This document shows, piece by piece, positions 1-6,708 of a stretch of 31,666 nucleotides of DNA (position 1 is the stretch's first letter; every line of letters starts with the position of its first letter). This stretch comes from an uncultured Clostridium sp. (GTDB lineage Bacteria; Bacillota; Clostridia; Lachnospirales; Lachnospiraceae): assembly GCA_900547035.1 (NCBI GenBank), contig URFM01000042.1:1-31666 (forward strand). The letters are read 5' to 3'. Both the position numbers and the translations under genes were made by a program. The notes under the pieces were generated by a model, which was given only the letters and a program-made list of their open reading frames with translations, did no database searches and was not told the DNA's origin.

Positions 1-1180
1 ACGGTGCAGGTGCATCTTTCGTAATGATAATCTTTTTGAAGAAATCGCCGGTCAGCATCAGAGAGCGCTGCTCCTGTTCCATCTTTGCCTGATCTGGAAT
101 CGCATAGGCCGACTGGATATAATAACGCTTGGATCCTTTATTGCAAACAAAATCAATTTCCAACTGCTTGCGGATTCCGTGACCTTTTTCATTGGTTTTA
201 TTCAAAGTGATAACTCCCACATCCACATTGAAGTCGCGTATCTTCAGCTCATTGAAAATGATATTCTCCATAGCATGAGTTCCTTCCAGTTGACGGAAAT
301 TGAGACGGGCATTGCGTAATCCCAAATCGGTAAAGTAATATTTGACTGGTGTGTCAATATACTTCTTCCCTTTAATGTCATATCGGACGGCACTGTCGAT
401 CAGGAAAGAATCACAAAGATAGTCGATATACCTTTTGATGGTGGTGTTGCTGATGGTTTTCTGCTTGACACTTTTGAAGGTAGCCGACAACTTTGTAGGG
501 TTTGTAAGCGAACCGATAGCAGATGAGAGAATATTCAGAAGTTCCTCTAATTCTGCCCGATTGCGTACATTATGTCTGCCTACAATATCCGAAATATAGG
601 TCTCCTCGAACAGCGACTTCAAGAAATTAATCTTTTCCTCTGGACTTGAAATAGTCATGATAGGCGGCAGGCCACCGTAAAGTATATACTCATTCCAGCC
701 ATCCTGTTTCGTTCCTGAATAGACAGACATAAATTCAGTAAAACTGAGAGGATGCATATGAACTTCATCTCCCCGTCCCCGAAATTCGGTGATCACATCC
801 TTGGACAAAAACCGGGCATTACTTCCTGTCACATATACATCCACATTTTTCATACGAATCAGGCTGTTTAATACAGATTCAAACTCTCCCAAAAGCTGCA
901 CCTCATCCAGTAGCACATAGTACATTCCATCATCTTTAATCAGCTCCTTGAGATAGGGATACAAAACATCCGGATCTCGAAAACGCTTATTCTCAAAGGA
1001 ATCAAATGCAATTTCAATAATGTGTTCTTTATCCACTCCTTCTGCCAATAGATGATCCTTGAAGAGGTTGAACAATAGGTAGGACTTTCCACAGCGGCGT
1101 ATACCGGTCACCACCTTGATAAGTCCATTGTGCTTTTTATTGATGAGCTTATTCAAATAGATGTCTCTCTTAATTTCCAT
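1..1180 (-). CDS. DUF4143-type AAA ATPase, C-terminus cut by window edge
   Basis: About 393 codons are visible, starting MEIKRDIYLNKL after an AAGGA ribosome site. The open frame runs off the left edge. A Walker A motif GIRRCGKS lies near residue 20 and a Walker B motif YYVLLDEVQ near residue 95. These are followed by VTGSNARFLS and LSFTEFM, typical of the AAA_14 half of DUF4143 ATPases. The part before the edge (YFTDLGLRNARL, then IDFVCNKG) matches the DUF4143 nuclease-like half, with a restriction-endonuclease-fold D. Members of this family are widespread, often mobile or toxin-like, and their function is unsettled. The promoter lies between two copies of the same palindrome (separate entries), so expression is probably tightly repressed. 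Family assignment is firm; function is not known. Confidence 0.85.
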   Translation of the reverse strand, partial: MEIKRDIYLNKLINKKHNGLIKVVTGIRRCGKSYLLFNLFKDHLLAEGVDKEHIIEIAFDSFENKRFRDPDVLYPYLKELIKDDGMYYVLLDEVQLLGEFESVLNSLIRMKNVDVYVTGSNARFLSKDVITEFRGRGDEVHMHPLSFTEFMSVYSGTKQDGWNEYILYGGLPPIMTISSPEEKINFLKSLFEETYISDIVGRHNVRNRAELEELLNILSSAIGSLTNPTKLSATFKSVKQKTISNTTIKRYIDYLCDSFLIDSAVRYDIKGKKYIDTPVKYYFTDLGLRNARLNFRQLEGTHAMENIIFNELKIRDFNVDVGVITLNKTNEKGHGIRKQLEIDFVCNKGSKRYYIQSAYAIPDQAKMEQEQRSLMLTGDFFKKIIITKDAPAP

Positions 1181-1210
1181 ATCATAATCCTTCTTTCTAC
1201 TGAAAATTTT

Positions 1211-1224
1211 TGCGATTTATCGCA
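1211..1224. promoter_or_regulatory. Operator-like palindrome, copy 1
   Basis: TGCGA-TTTA-TCGCA, flanked by T-runs and A-runs so that imperfect symmetry extends outward. It sits between the ATPase -10 and its start codon, where a bound protein would block transcription. The binding protein is not identified. Confidence 0.6.
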
Positions 1225-1239
1225 AAATTCTTCAGTAGT

Positions 1240-1268
1240 ATTATACCCCGTTCAGACTGATTTTACAA
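1240..1268 (-). promoter_or_regulatory. Promoter of the DUF4143 ATPase
   Basis: On the minus strand, TTGTAA (1263-1268), a 17-bp spacer and a perfect TATAAT (1240-1245) lie about 60 bp before the ATPase start. One operator palindrome is upstream of the -35 and one is downstream of the -10. Confidence 0.7.
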
Positions 1269-1285
1269 CTCCTAATGAAATTTTT

Positions 1286-1299
1286 TGCGAGTTATCGCA
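1286..1299. promoter_or_regulatory. Operator-like palindrome, copy 2
   Basis: TGCGA-GTTA-TCGCA, differing from copy 1 only in one base of the central four. It lies upstream of the -35. The centres of the two copies are 75 bp apart, about seven helical turns, which would suit cooperative binding or looping. Confidence 0.6.
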
Positions 1300-1412
1300 A
1301 TTTCGTTCCTTTATAGGAAATTCCGATCTTTAGGGAGAGGAAGAAAAACAAGGACTTATCGAACGTACGTTTGACAAACCCTTGCCTGAGCAGGACAATA
1401 AGACGACACGGT

Positions 1413-1589
1413 CTAGAAGATATAAAATCCTTCTACGCCAGCCTCGTCATCAAACAAGTCATCTTCATTTAAGAAATAATCCATATCGAGAAGATCATCC
1501 TCGCTCATACGGCGAATGTCCTCGGATATCATCCCTTCCGGTGGATTATCCATATATTTTTTACGCAGTTTCTCTGTTTGCGGGTTCAT
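1413..1589 (-). CDS. 58-aa IS91-companion small acidic protein
   Basis: Starts MNPQTEKLRKKYMDN after a strong AAAGGAGG site with an 8-nt gap; a longer frame reaching 1664 overlaps the transposase end and has no such site. The protein is rich in Asp and Glu (SEDDLLDMDYF, then NEDDLFDDE), with no membrane segment. It begins about 50 bp after the transposase stop, on the same strand, inside the presumed element. I recall similar small ORFs beside Clostridia IS91-like transposases, but no function is known to me. It could modulate transposition; that is a guess from position only. Confidence 0.65.
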   Translation of the reverse strand: MNPQTEKLRKKYMDNPPEGMISEDIRRMSEDDLLDMDYFLNEDDLFDDEAGVEGFYIF

Positions 1590-1641
1590 ATGAAAAGCCT
1601 CCTTTGAAAGGAGTATACCATAAGAATGGGATATAAGGAAG

Positions 1642-2790
1642 TCATGCAGATGACCGCCTTCCACGAGAACGGTACATGGCTTTCTCGTACATTTCCTCCA
1701 GAGAAACGCGCCTGTGGTTGAAATAGAGTTCTAAAAACAGCATGGTTGTCCCACATTCACATTTTAACGGGTCATAGCCAAAAGCAGAGAGGATGGCGGT
1801 ACGCCACTGGTTAAAACTTCTGTAAATGTGATGCTTTTCACGGGAGATAGCCCTGTGGAGTTTTTTATCTGTTTCCCGGTGCCTGGCATAAAGGCCACCG
1901 TAGCGTATCATCTTATAATGCTTTTGCGGGATATGCTGGATGAGGCGCTGAATGAATTCCATAACGGGAACGGTTTCTTCTACGTATTTGTCATCTTCAT
2001 GGCGGTTGTAGTGGAAAGTGACAGAATCCCCATCATATTGATCAATGCGTAAAGTGGCGATTACCGGACGGACAAGATAACGGCCGATATATTTGATGAC
2101 GGTTTTCGGGTCGCATTTGTTGGGCTTTGCATAGACATAGAACCCTTCTTTATGTTCCCGGTAGCAGCGGGCCTTGACTGTTTTGAAAGAGGGGCCGATC
2201 CTGTGTTCCATTTCATTAAGGAGAGCGGTGCGGAAGGCGTTACGAAGGAAAGTATAGTTAAAGTGATGGATATTACGCCAGAAGCCATTATCACTGTATC
2301 CCCCTTCAGAAATGAGGCAGTGGATGTGAGGGTTCCATTTTAAATTCCTGCCGAAGGTATGAAGGACCATGATAAAACCCGGAGTAAAATTCAAGGACTT
2401 ATTCTGTTTGAAAAACATGCGGGAAACAACGCTGTTGACAGCGTGGAAAAGGCAGTCGAGCAGCGCCCGGTCGTCAAGGAAGAAGCGGCGGAGGTTTTTG
2501 TCAATGGTAAAGACACAATGCCGGTGGATAACGTTTACCAGCTTGAAGGACATGGAGGTGGTACGCCGCATGGCATAAAGATTCCCGCAGGTAGGGCAGA
2601 AGCGGCTGTGGCAACGAAAAGGGACAAATTTCCATTTGCCGCATTTTGGGCAGTCGAACATAGCACCGCCAAAGGAGGGATCGCCACAGCCTAACATTTT
2701 ATCGATATTTTCCACCTCAGTTTTTCTGGGATGGAGAGTATATATAATTTTTTCATAATGGTCTGTAAAAATTCTTTGAAGGATATTCAT
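1642..2790 (-). CDS. IS91-family transposase, zinc-binding and Y2 HUH domains
   Basis: 382 aa from MNILQRIFTDHYEKI; the open frame extends 29 codons upstream but no better ribosome site is visible. The N-terminal zinc-binding domain shows CPKCG, CHSRFCPTCG. The HUH metal-binding motif is PHIHCLISEGG in the middle. A paired-tyrosine motif YIGRY (Y-x3-Y) near residue 240 would make the two covalent DNA links of rolling-circle transposition. Length and motif order are normal for intact IS91/IS1294-like transposases, so the copy may be active. It lies between terminal hairpins and a GTTC-type end. Confidence 0.88.
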   Translation of the reverse strand: MNILQRIFTDHYEKIIYTLHPRKTEVENIDKMLGCGDPSFGGAMFDCPKCGKWKFVPFRCHSRFCPTCGNLYAMRRTTSMSFKLVNVIHRHCVFTIDKNLRRFFLDDRALLDCLFHAVNSVVSRMFFKQNKSLNFTPGFIMVLHTFGRNLKWNPHIHCLISEGGYSDNGFWRNIHHFNYTFLRNAFRTALLNEMEHRIGPSFKTVKARCYREHKEGFYVYAKPNKCDPKTVIKYIGRYLVRPVIATLRIDQYDGDSVTFHYNRHEDDKYVEETVPVMEFIQRLIQHIPQKHYKMIRYGGLYARHRETDKKLHRAISREKHHIYRSFNQWRTAILSAFGYDPLKCECGTTMLFLELYFNHRRVSLEEMYEKAMYRSRGRRSSA

Positions 2791-2881
2791 AAGACTCTTA
2801 TGCAGGAAAACGGCACAAAAAGAACTCCCTAATTCCCCCATGAATGGGGGGCTAGGGGGTTGAAGTGTCGAAGACACTTTT

Positions 2882-3061
2882 TTAGGATAATTCTTCTTTT
2901 AAGGCATTGTTGATATGTTTTCCAATGGTTTTAACATCGCGTTCATACAATTCTGCCTTTTGGTTTCTATTCAACCAAACGGATTCATTTTCTATTCTAA
3001 CCGGCAAAGAGATACTTTTATCTTCCGTTTCAAATATAATGATTTCATTTTCATTAGTCAT
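2882..3061 (-). pseudogene. rhuM: rhuM (virulence protein RhuM family), 5' fragment
   Basis: The fragment encodes about 59 residues (MTNENEIIIFETED, then ESVWLNRNQKAELYERD and IGKHINNALKEEL), which match the N-terminal region of RhuM-family proteins. ATG at 3059-3061 is preferred over the GTG at 3062-3064 because GAGGAA lies 5 nt before it. The frame ends artificially at 2882, where the IS91-like end begins. The remaining roughly 270 codons expected for the family are not found beyond the other element end, so the gene was cut and its 3' part lost or moved. NQMAELYERD is more usual; NQKAELYERD here may be drift. Confidence 0.75.
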
Positions 3062-3131
3062 CACATTTCCTCATTTCTCCATGGAATATATATCTCAATT
3101 TCAAATTTTACATACAATACCCTTCCGGTTA

Positions 3132-3168
3132 AATTGGGTAGAAACTGTCTGCCCAATTTATATCATAG
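3132..3168 (-). promoter_or_regulatory. rhuM leader: -10 box and inverted repeat
   Basis: The minus strand has an extended -10, TGC-TATGAT (hexamer at 3163-3168). Immediately downstream is an inverted repeat with arms AAATTGGG (3132-3139) and CCCAATTT (3153-3160). It could be an operator or an mRNA hairpin. No clear -35 is seen. Confidence 0.35.
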
Positions 3169-3233
3169 CAAAATACCCCTCAAAATTCTACAATAATACA
3201 AAGCTCATCTGGTCTCCATTTTTCTTTGTCATA

Positions 3234-3371
3234 TCAAGGCTCTAGCCCAAACCAAACTGGTGTAGCAGTGGTGTAGTAAGCGCCTTTCCGCTTCATGAAA
3301 CCATTGATTTTACTAGCTTTTTCAGGACTTTTCAAGATACTGCCGTGGCAGATAAAAAGCACTCGTATCAT
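3234..3371 (-). CDS. 45-aa mini-ORF with LMW-phosphatase-like N-terminus
   Basis: MIRVLFICHGSILKSP followed by a basic, Tyr/Thr-rich tail (KRKGAYYTTATPVW). The ribosome site is excellent: AGGAGG with 9 nt to ATG. The first 16 residues resemble the beta-strand and P-loop start of low-molecular-weight tyrosine phosphatases (VLFVCxGNxCRSP), but the catalytic arginine position is Lys and the rest of that fold is absent. I recall many near-copies of this short ORF in gut Firmicutes, which suggests a mobile or repeated unit rather than random noise. Function unknown. Confidence 0.5.
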   Translation of the reverse strand: MIRVLFICHGSILKSPEKASKINGFMKRKGAYYTTATPVWFGLEP

Positions 3372-3435
3372 ATTTTAAAGTCCTCCTAATTTGCGTTAGT
3401 TTGCCCTGTTTTGCCGCGATTTACCGGGTATGTAG

Positions 3436-4345
3436 TTGCCGATGTATCAACGGCAGTCGGCTCGCTTCCCCCTTCTTGATGAAAACGAAGAATACAAGCA
3501 ATTCTTTGAAACCACAAAAGATGTAGACCGGATTTTGCAGAATCTCATACTGGCAAGTGGTCAGAAGATTATGCCAGAAAAGACCCTCATTATTTTTGAC
3601 GAGGTACAAGACTGCCCTAAGGTCATCAATTCTATGAAGTATTTTTACGAGAATGCGCCGCAGTATCACATTGCCTGCGCCGGTTCTCTTGTGGGAATTG
3701 CCTTAGCAAAACCTTCTTCTTTCCCTGTCGGTAAAGTTAACTTCATGCAGATTGATCCCATGACCTTTACCGAATTTCTATTGGCCAATGGAGATGAGAA
3801 CTTGGCAAAATATCTGGAGACAGTAAACACCATTGAGCCGATTCCTGATGCCTTTTTTAATCCTCTGTATGAAAAGCTGACTGCCTGTGGCTGCTTATGA
3901 TGACCTCTCTGCCTTTAAGATTTATCTGGTAGATGTGGGGCTACTCCGCCGACTGGCGCAGTTGACGCCGACCGCCTTTGGAGAGGGTAATCGGTTATTT
4001 ACCGAATTCAAAGGTGCATTAACCGAAAATTTTGTGCTTCAGACTTTGATTACACAGTTTGAAGTGACTCCTCGGTACTGGATGCAGACAAATCCTCCTT
4101 ATGAGGTGGATTTCCTGATTCAGCGTGAAAACGATATTTTCCCTGTGGAGGTCAAGTCCGAAGCCAATACCACCAGCAGGAGCCTTAAGAAATTCAAAGA
4201 GTTGTTCCCGGATCAAGTTAAACTTCGTGTCCGGTTCTCGCTGGATAATTTAAAGCTGGATGATGATGTGCTGAACATCCCGCTGTTTATGGCAGATCAG
4301 ACCGATCGGCTGATTGGGATTGCACTGGAACAAAAGAAGGCATAA
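3436..4345 (+). pseudogene. DUF4143 AAA ATPase, 5'-truncated with internal deletion and frameshift
   Basis: Two frames together give parts of one protein. 3436-3900 carries the middle of the ATPase (TLIIFDEVQDCPKVINSMK is Walker B; then IACAGSLVGIAL and MTFTEFLLANG). 3887-4345 carries the C-terminal DUF4143 part (YDDLSAFKIYLVDVGLLRRL, then EVDFLIQRENDIFPVEVKSE with nuclease-like D and E-x-K). The Walker A N-terminus is missing. About 100-130 residues are lost between NPLYEKL and YDDLSAF, and the two parts are in different frames. The gene is dead. It is a different subfamily from the ATPase at the left edge. Confidence 0.85.
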
Positions 4346-4804
4346 TTGACAAACCAGAGGGATGGTACCTGCCGTTAGGCGGCCTGTGCGGCGGAATTTT
4401 AACCGCAATCGTATCGGAAAAACTGAAAATTCAAAATTCGTATATGCTGCTTCTGGTTTGTTCTGTCGCCGTAGCGGTTATGGGAATTTCCCTTTTCCTG
4501 AATCTGTCCGCCATCGTATCGTATTGGATCATCACGTTCATGAGCTTCACCGCTATGGGAGCCTCTACGCTCTTTATGGTTCAGATTTACACACTGATAC
4601 AGACGCAAACCCCGCCTCAATTAGTGGGTAAGATCATGGCGGCACTGATTTTCTATTGCAATGTGCGGACAACCCGTTGGACAGGCGATTTACGGTGTTC
4701 TGTTTGACATTTTGGCGGTGCATACATGGGTAGTTTTAATTGGAGCCGCGATAGCTGCATTTTCGATTTCTCTTTGTTCAATGAAAATATTCGGCAGGTT
4801 GTAA
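4345..4804 (+). pseudogene. MFS transporter, C-terminal fragment with frameshift
   Basis: The frame begins without a start codon directly at the end of the DUF4143 remnant (IDKPEGWYLPLGGLCGGIL, then hydrophobic segments and QTPPQLVGKIMAALI). It shifts frame near 4660 and continues as CGQPVGQAIYGVLFDILAVH to the stop at 4802-4804. The content is three to four transmembrane segments and the PPQLVGKIMAAL loop typical of the C-terminal half of 12-segment major facilitator exporters. Both the missing N-terminal half and the frameshift make it non-functional. The substrate cannot be told. Confidence 0.8.
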
Positions 4805-4973
4805 AATCCTGCACTTCTGTCAGCTTCCTGCAGTATGCTCCTACTGTCTTAAGAATAAACCTCCTTCAACATACGGAGATTTATATGGCACATGAGCATT
4901 TACCTAAAATTTACCTTTTTATGCTTGTTGCAGCGCACCCGCAGGTATATCATGCTAGCCAGGAGGGATAACT

Positions 4974-5594
4974 ATGATGAGGGAAATTTTCCCATTTCTC
5001 ACGGCAGCAGGCCTTTTATTAATTCTGGCTTTCACAGCCATTCTGCTGGTTCGTAAACGGATGCAGCGGGGAGAAATCGTTCAGGCCGTTGTAAAGAAAG
5101 CAGAAATAAATGATTCGGACCCCAATAGACGGCTGCGCGAACTTCCTACCGGACGTTCTCTGGTTATGCCAATCCTGCTTTATGCCTTTGGTCTTTCTTT
5201 CCTTGTACTTGCGGGCGGTTTTGCCGCTGTTTTCAGCCGCTGGTTCAGCGTTATCTTTCCAACCACGATTCTGGAATTTCTCAGCTTCATCGCTGTTGTA
5301 ATCTGGCTTTCCAGGCGGCAGCGCCGGACCTTTCAAGCGCAGCTGAACGACGGTATCCTGCGGCCGGTACAGGCAACGTTCTCCGGCTATGTCCGCCGGC
5401 TGGACAGTTCCAATGAGATCTATGATGTCCCCCTTTATCTCTGCTCCTGGAATGGACGGACCTACCGCATCGAATCCGGAAGCGGACGGAGGCCCTACCG
5501 GCCCGGCGACGTTATCACCATTTACCGGGATATCCGAAACGGGCATGTAACCGAGGCCCCCGGGAGATTCCGCGCTTTAAGGAAACATCGCTAA
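4974..5594 (+). CDS. Membrane protein of unknown function, three TM segments
   Basis: 206 aa from ATG at 4974, 7 nt after AGGAGG. Transmembrane segments lie at about residues 7-25, 66-86 and 88-109. The last 95 residues are a soluble basic domain (FQAQLNDGILRPVQATFSGYV, later RPYRPGDVITIYRDI). A small beta-rich tail with a GDxxxIYxD ending resembles DUF3592-like membrane proteins, where the soluble part carries an OB- or SH3-like fold. That resemblance is weak and I do not assign a function. It follows 169 bp of featureless sequence after the MFS remnant and seems to be a single gene; no promoter was recognised. Confidence 0.6.
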   Translation: MMREIFPFLTAAGLLLILAFTAILLVRKRMQRGEIVQAVVKKAEINDSDPNRRLRELPTGRSLVMPILLYAFGLSFLVLAGGFAAVFSRWFSVIFPTTILEFLSFIAVVIWLSRRQRRTFQAQLNDGILRPVQATFSGYVRRLDSSNEIYDVPLYLCSWNGRTYRIESGSGRRPYRPGDVITIYRDIRNGHVTEAPGRFRALRKHR

Positions 5595-5619
5595 AACGCA
5601 ATCTTATACTACCGGTATA

Positions 5620-5648
5620 ATGACAAAACAAAATCCTTGTGCTATGAT
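5620..5648 (+). promoter_or_regulatory. Promoter of the XRE regulator leader
   Basis: ATGACA (5620-5625), 17 bp, TATGAT (5643-5648). It would start a leader of about 270 nt before the XRE gene. Another TATAAT at 5616-5621 has no matching -35. Confidence 0.5.
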
Positions 5649-5693
5649 ATGACCATAAGAACAAAACAGGGCGCTGCCCGGAAAGGAAATGTA

Positions 5694-5831
5694 ATGAACG
5701 GACTGAATTCCTTATTTTATCTGTATAGCCATAGTTTCAGTTTTCATCAGCCACTCGCTTACGTTGAGAGGCTTAGGAATATGCGCTCATACAGAGACAA
5801 CAACAGGGATTGCATGGGTTCCGTGACATAG
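5694..5831 (+). CDS. Possible 45-aa leader peptide
   Basis: MNGLNSLFYLYSHSFSFHQ and onward to RDCMGSVT, preceded by GGAAAGGAAA with a short gap. It fills the leader between the promoter at 5620 and the hairpin at 5863. It has no known domain; aromatic and Ser residues cluster in the first half. It may be a regulatory peptide whose translation controls the downstream hairpin, or simply an open frame by chance. The call rests on position only. Confidence 0.3.
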   Translation: MNGLNSLFYLYSHSFSFHQPLAYVERLRNMRSYRDNNRDCMGSVT

Positions 5832-5862
5832 CCTTTTGGGGTATTTCATCAGACTTTTCTGC

Positions 5863-5897
5863 AAACCGCTTGTCCTGTTGAGGGCCGGCGGTTTTTT
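5863..5897 (+). terminator. Attenuator-like terminator before the XRE gene
   Basis: Arms AAACCGC (5863-5869) and GCGGTTT (5888-5894), followed by a T-run, about 30 bp before the XRE start and after the 45-codon ORF. It may be a conditional terminator. Confidence 0.5.
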
Positions 5898-5925
5898 ACA
5901 TTTATGCGGAAAAGGAGAAAAAGAA

Positions 5926-6171
5926 ATGCCAACCATCAATATGGCGGAAACCGGACAAAATATTGCCCGAATCCGCAAAGAAAAAGGAATGACCATTCGG
6001 GATTTACAGGAAATATTCGGATTTTCAACTCCTCAGGCGCTTTACAAATGGGAAAAGGGGTCGGCAATGCCAACCGTAGACAATCTGGTGATACTGGCCG
6101 CAGTGTTTGGGTGCCGGATTGATGATATCCTTATTGTGAATTTCCCAAAACCGAATGGAAAAACAGCATAA
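5926..6171 (+). CDS. XRE-family helix-turn-helix regulator
   Basis: 81 aa from MPTINMAETGQNIARIRK; this ATG is 8 nt after GGAG, whereas a frame-open extension of 30 codons upstream runs through the terminator hairpin and is unlikely. The protein is a single HTH_3 domain: IARIRKEKGMTIRDLQEIFG, then STPQALYKWEKGSAMPTVDNL with recognition helix, and CRIDDIL at the end. It resembles short Cro/C1-type repressors found in Clostridia. The target is unknown. It is the last gene before the tRNA cluster. Confidence 0.85.
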   Translation: MPTINMAETGQNIARIRKEKGMTIRDLQEIFGFSTPQALYKWEKGSAMPTVDNLVILAAVFGCRIDDILIVNFPKPNGKTA

Positions 6172-6197
6172 TCTCCCCGGATATCCCCGGGGATTAC

Positions 6198-6279
6198 AGG
6201 CAAGTGGCCGAGCGGCGAAAGCGCCTGACTGTAAATCAGGTACACGGAAACATCGGGGGTTCGAGTCCCTCCTTGCCTA
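6198..6279 (+). tRNA. tRNA-Tyr (GTA)
   Basis: The acceptor stem AGGCAAG/CTTGCCT pairs perfectly, with discriminator A at 6279. The anticodon stem CCTGA/TCAGG encloses loop CTGTAAA (anticodon GTA). A long variable arm marks it as class II, and the T-loop is TTCGAGT. CCA is not encoded. Confidence 0.93.
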
Positions 6280-6283
6280 CTAT

Positions 6284-6355
6284 GGCGATTATAGTTCAAT
6301 GGAAGAACGGCAGATTGTGGCTCTGCTCATCCGGGTTCGATTCCCGGTAATCACC
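6284..6355 (+). tRNA. tRNA-His (GTG)
   Basis: The anticodon stem GCAGA/TCTGC encloses TTGTGGC (anticodon GTG). The extra 5' G (6284) faces C73 (6355), the histidine identity pair. The acceptor stem GCGATTA/TAATCAC has one C-A mismatch at pair 2-71. D stem GTTC/GAAC and T stem CCGGG/CCCGG are intact. It lies only 4 bp after tRNA-Tyr. Confidence 0.9.
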
Positions 6356-6380
6356 CTATGGAGATTTTCTTCCTCCATAT

Positions 6381-6467
6381 GCTCATGTGCGCGAACTGGT
6401 TAAGCGGGCACATTGCTAATGTGTTGACCGGGAAACCGGCCTGGGGGTTCGAGTCCCTCCATGAGCG
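6381..6467 (+). tRNA. tRNA-Ser (GCT)
   Basis: The acceptor stem GCTCATG/CATGAGC is perfect, with discriminator G at 6467. Anticodon loop TTGCTAA sits between GCACA and TGTGT (anticodon GCT). The long variable arm is typical of Ser. T-loop TTCGAGT. CCA is not encoded. Confidence 0.93.
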
Positions 6468-6468
6468 G

Positions 6469-6642
6469 TCATTCAATCACATACGACTGCAAACTCTTCC
6501 TGCAGCCATTCTTCTCATAAAACGCCTCCAATCCCGGCTGTGCCCCGAAGTACAGCATGGTCGGCGTATTTTCCTTTGCCAGCTGCAAAAGCCGGCTTCC
6601 GATTCCCTGCTTCTGGTACTCCGGGAGTTTTTCTGGTTCCAT
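6469..6642 (-). pseudogene. GNAT acetyltransferase, C-terminal remnant
   Basis: A 57-codon frame (MEPEKLPEYQKQGIGSRLLQ, then LYFGAQPGLEAFYEKNGC) holds the acetyl-CoA-binding motif A (QKQGIG) and the last strand region of a GNAT N-acetyltransferase, but not the first 70-90 residues. Its stop codon ends 2 bp from tRNA-Ser. The upstream 66 bp before the arginase-like stop show no start signal or ribosome site. It looks like what remained after a deletion or recombination next to the tRNA cluster. Confidence 0.6.
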
Positions 6643-6708
6643 TCTTGAAACCAGACAAATTCTCTGATTTAAAGGACGAGCAACGCAGCGCCCTGGTCCC
6701 GCTCTCCT

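Larger units (their letters stand above)
1365..2881 (-). mobile_element. IS91-like (HUH, rolling-circle) insertion element
   Basis: The element carries a zinc-binding Y2 transposase and a 58-aa companion ORF. The end before the transposase has two small hairpins: CCCCCA-TGAA-TGGGGG at 2835-2850 and AAGTGTC-GAA-GACACTT at 2863-2879. It abuts a truncated rhuM frame at about 2881. At the far end the minus strand reads GTAC then GTTC (plus-strand GAAC at 1361-1364). GAAC/GTTC is the known target tetranucleotide beside the origin end of IS91-family elements. Both boundaries are inferred, not proven by comparison with an empty site. Confidence 0.6.

Noticed and set aside
5650..5925. T-box or known riboswitch in the XRE leader
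   Set aside because: No T-box sequence or known riboswitch core was seen; only a hairpin with T-run and a short ORF can be supported.
6172..6197. Terminator after XRE in the CCCCGG-rich stretch
   Set aside because: A GC palindrome is present but no T-run follows, and it abuts the tRNA-Tyr gene.
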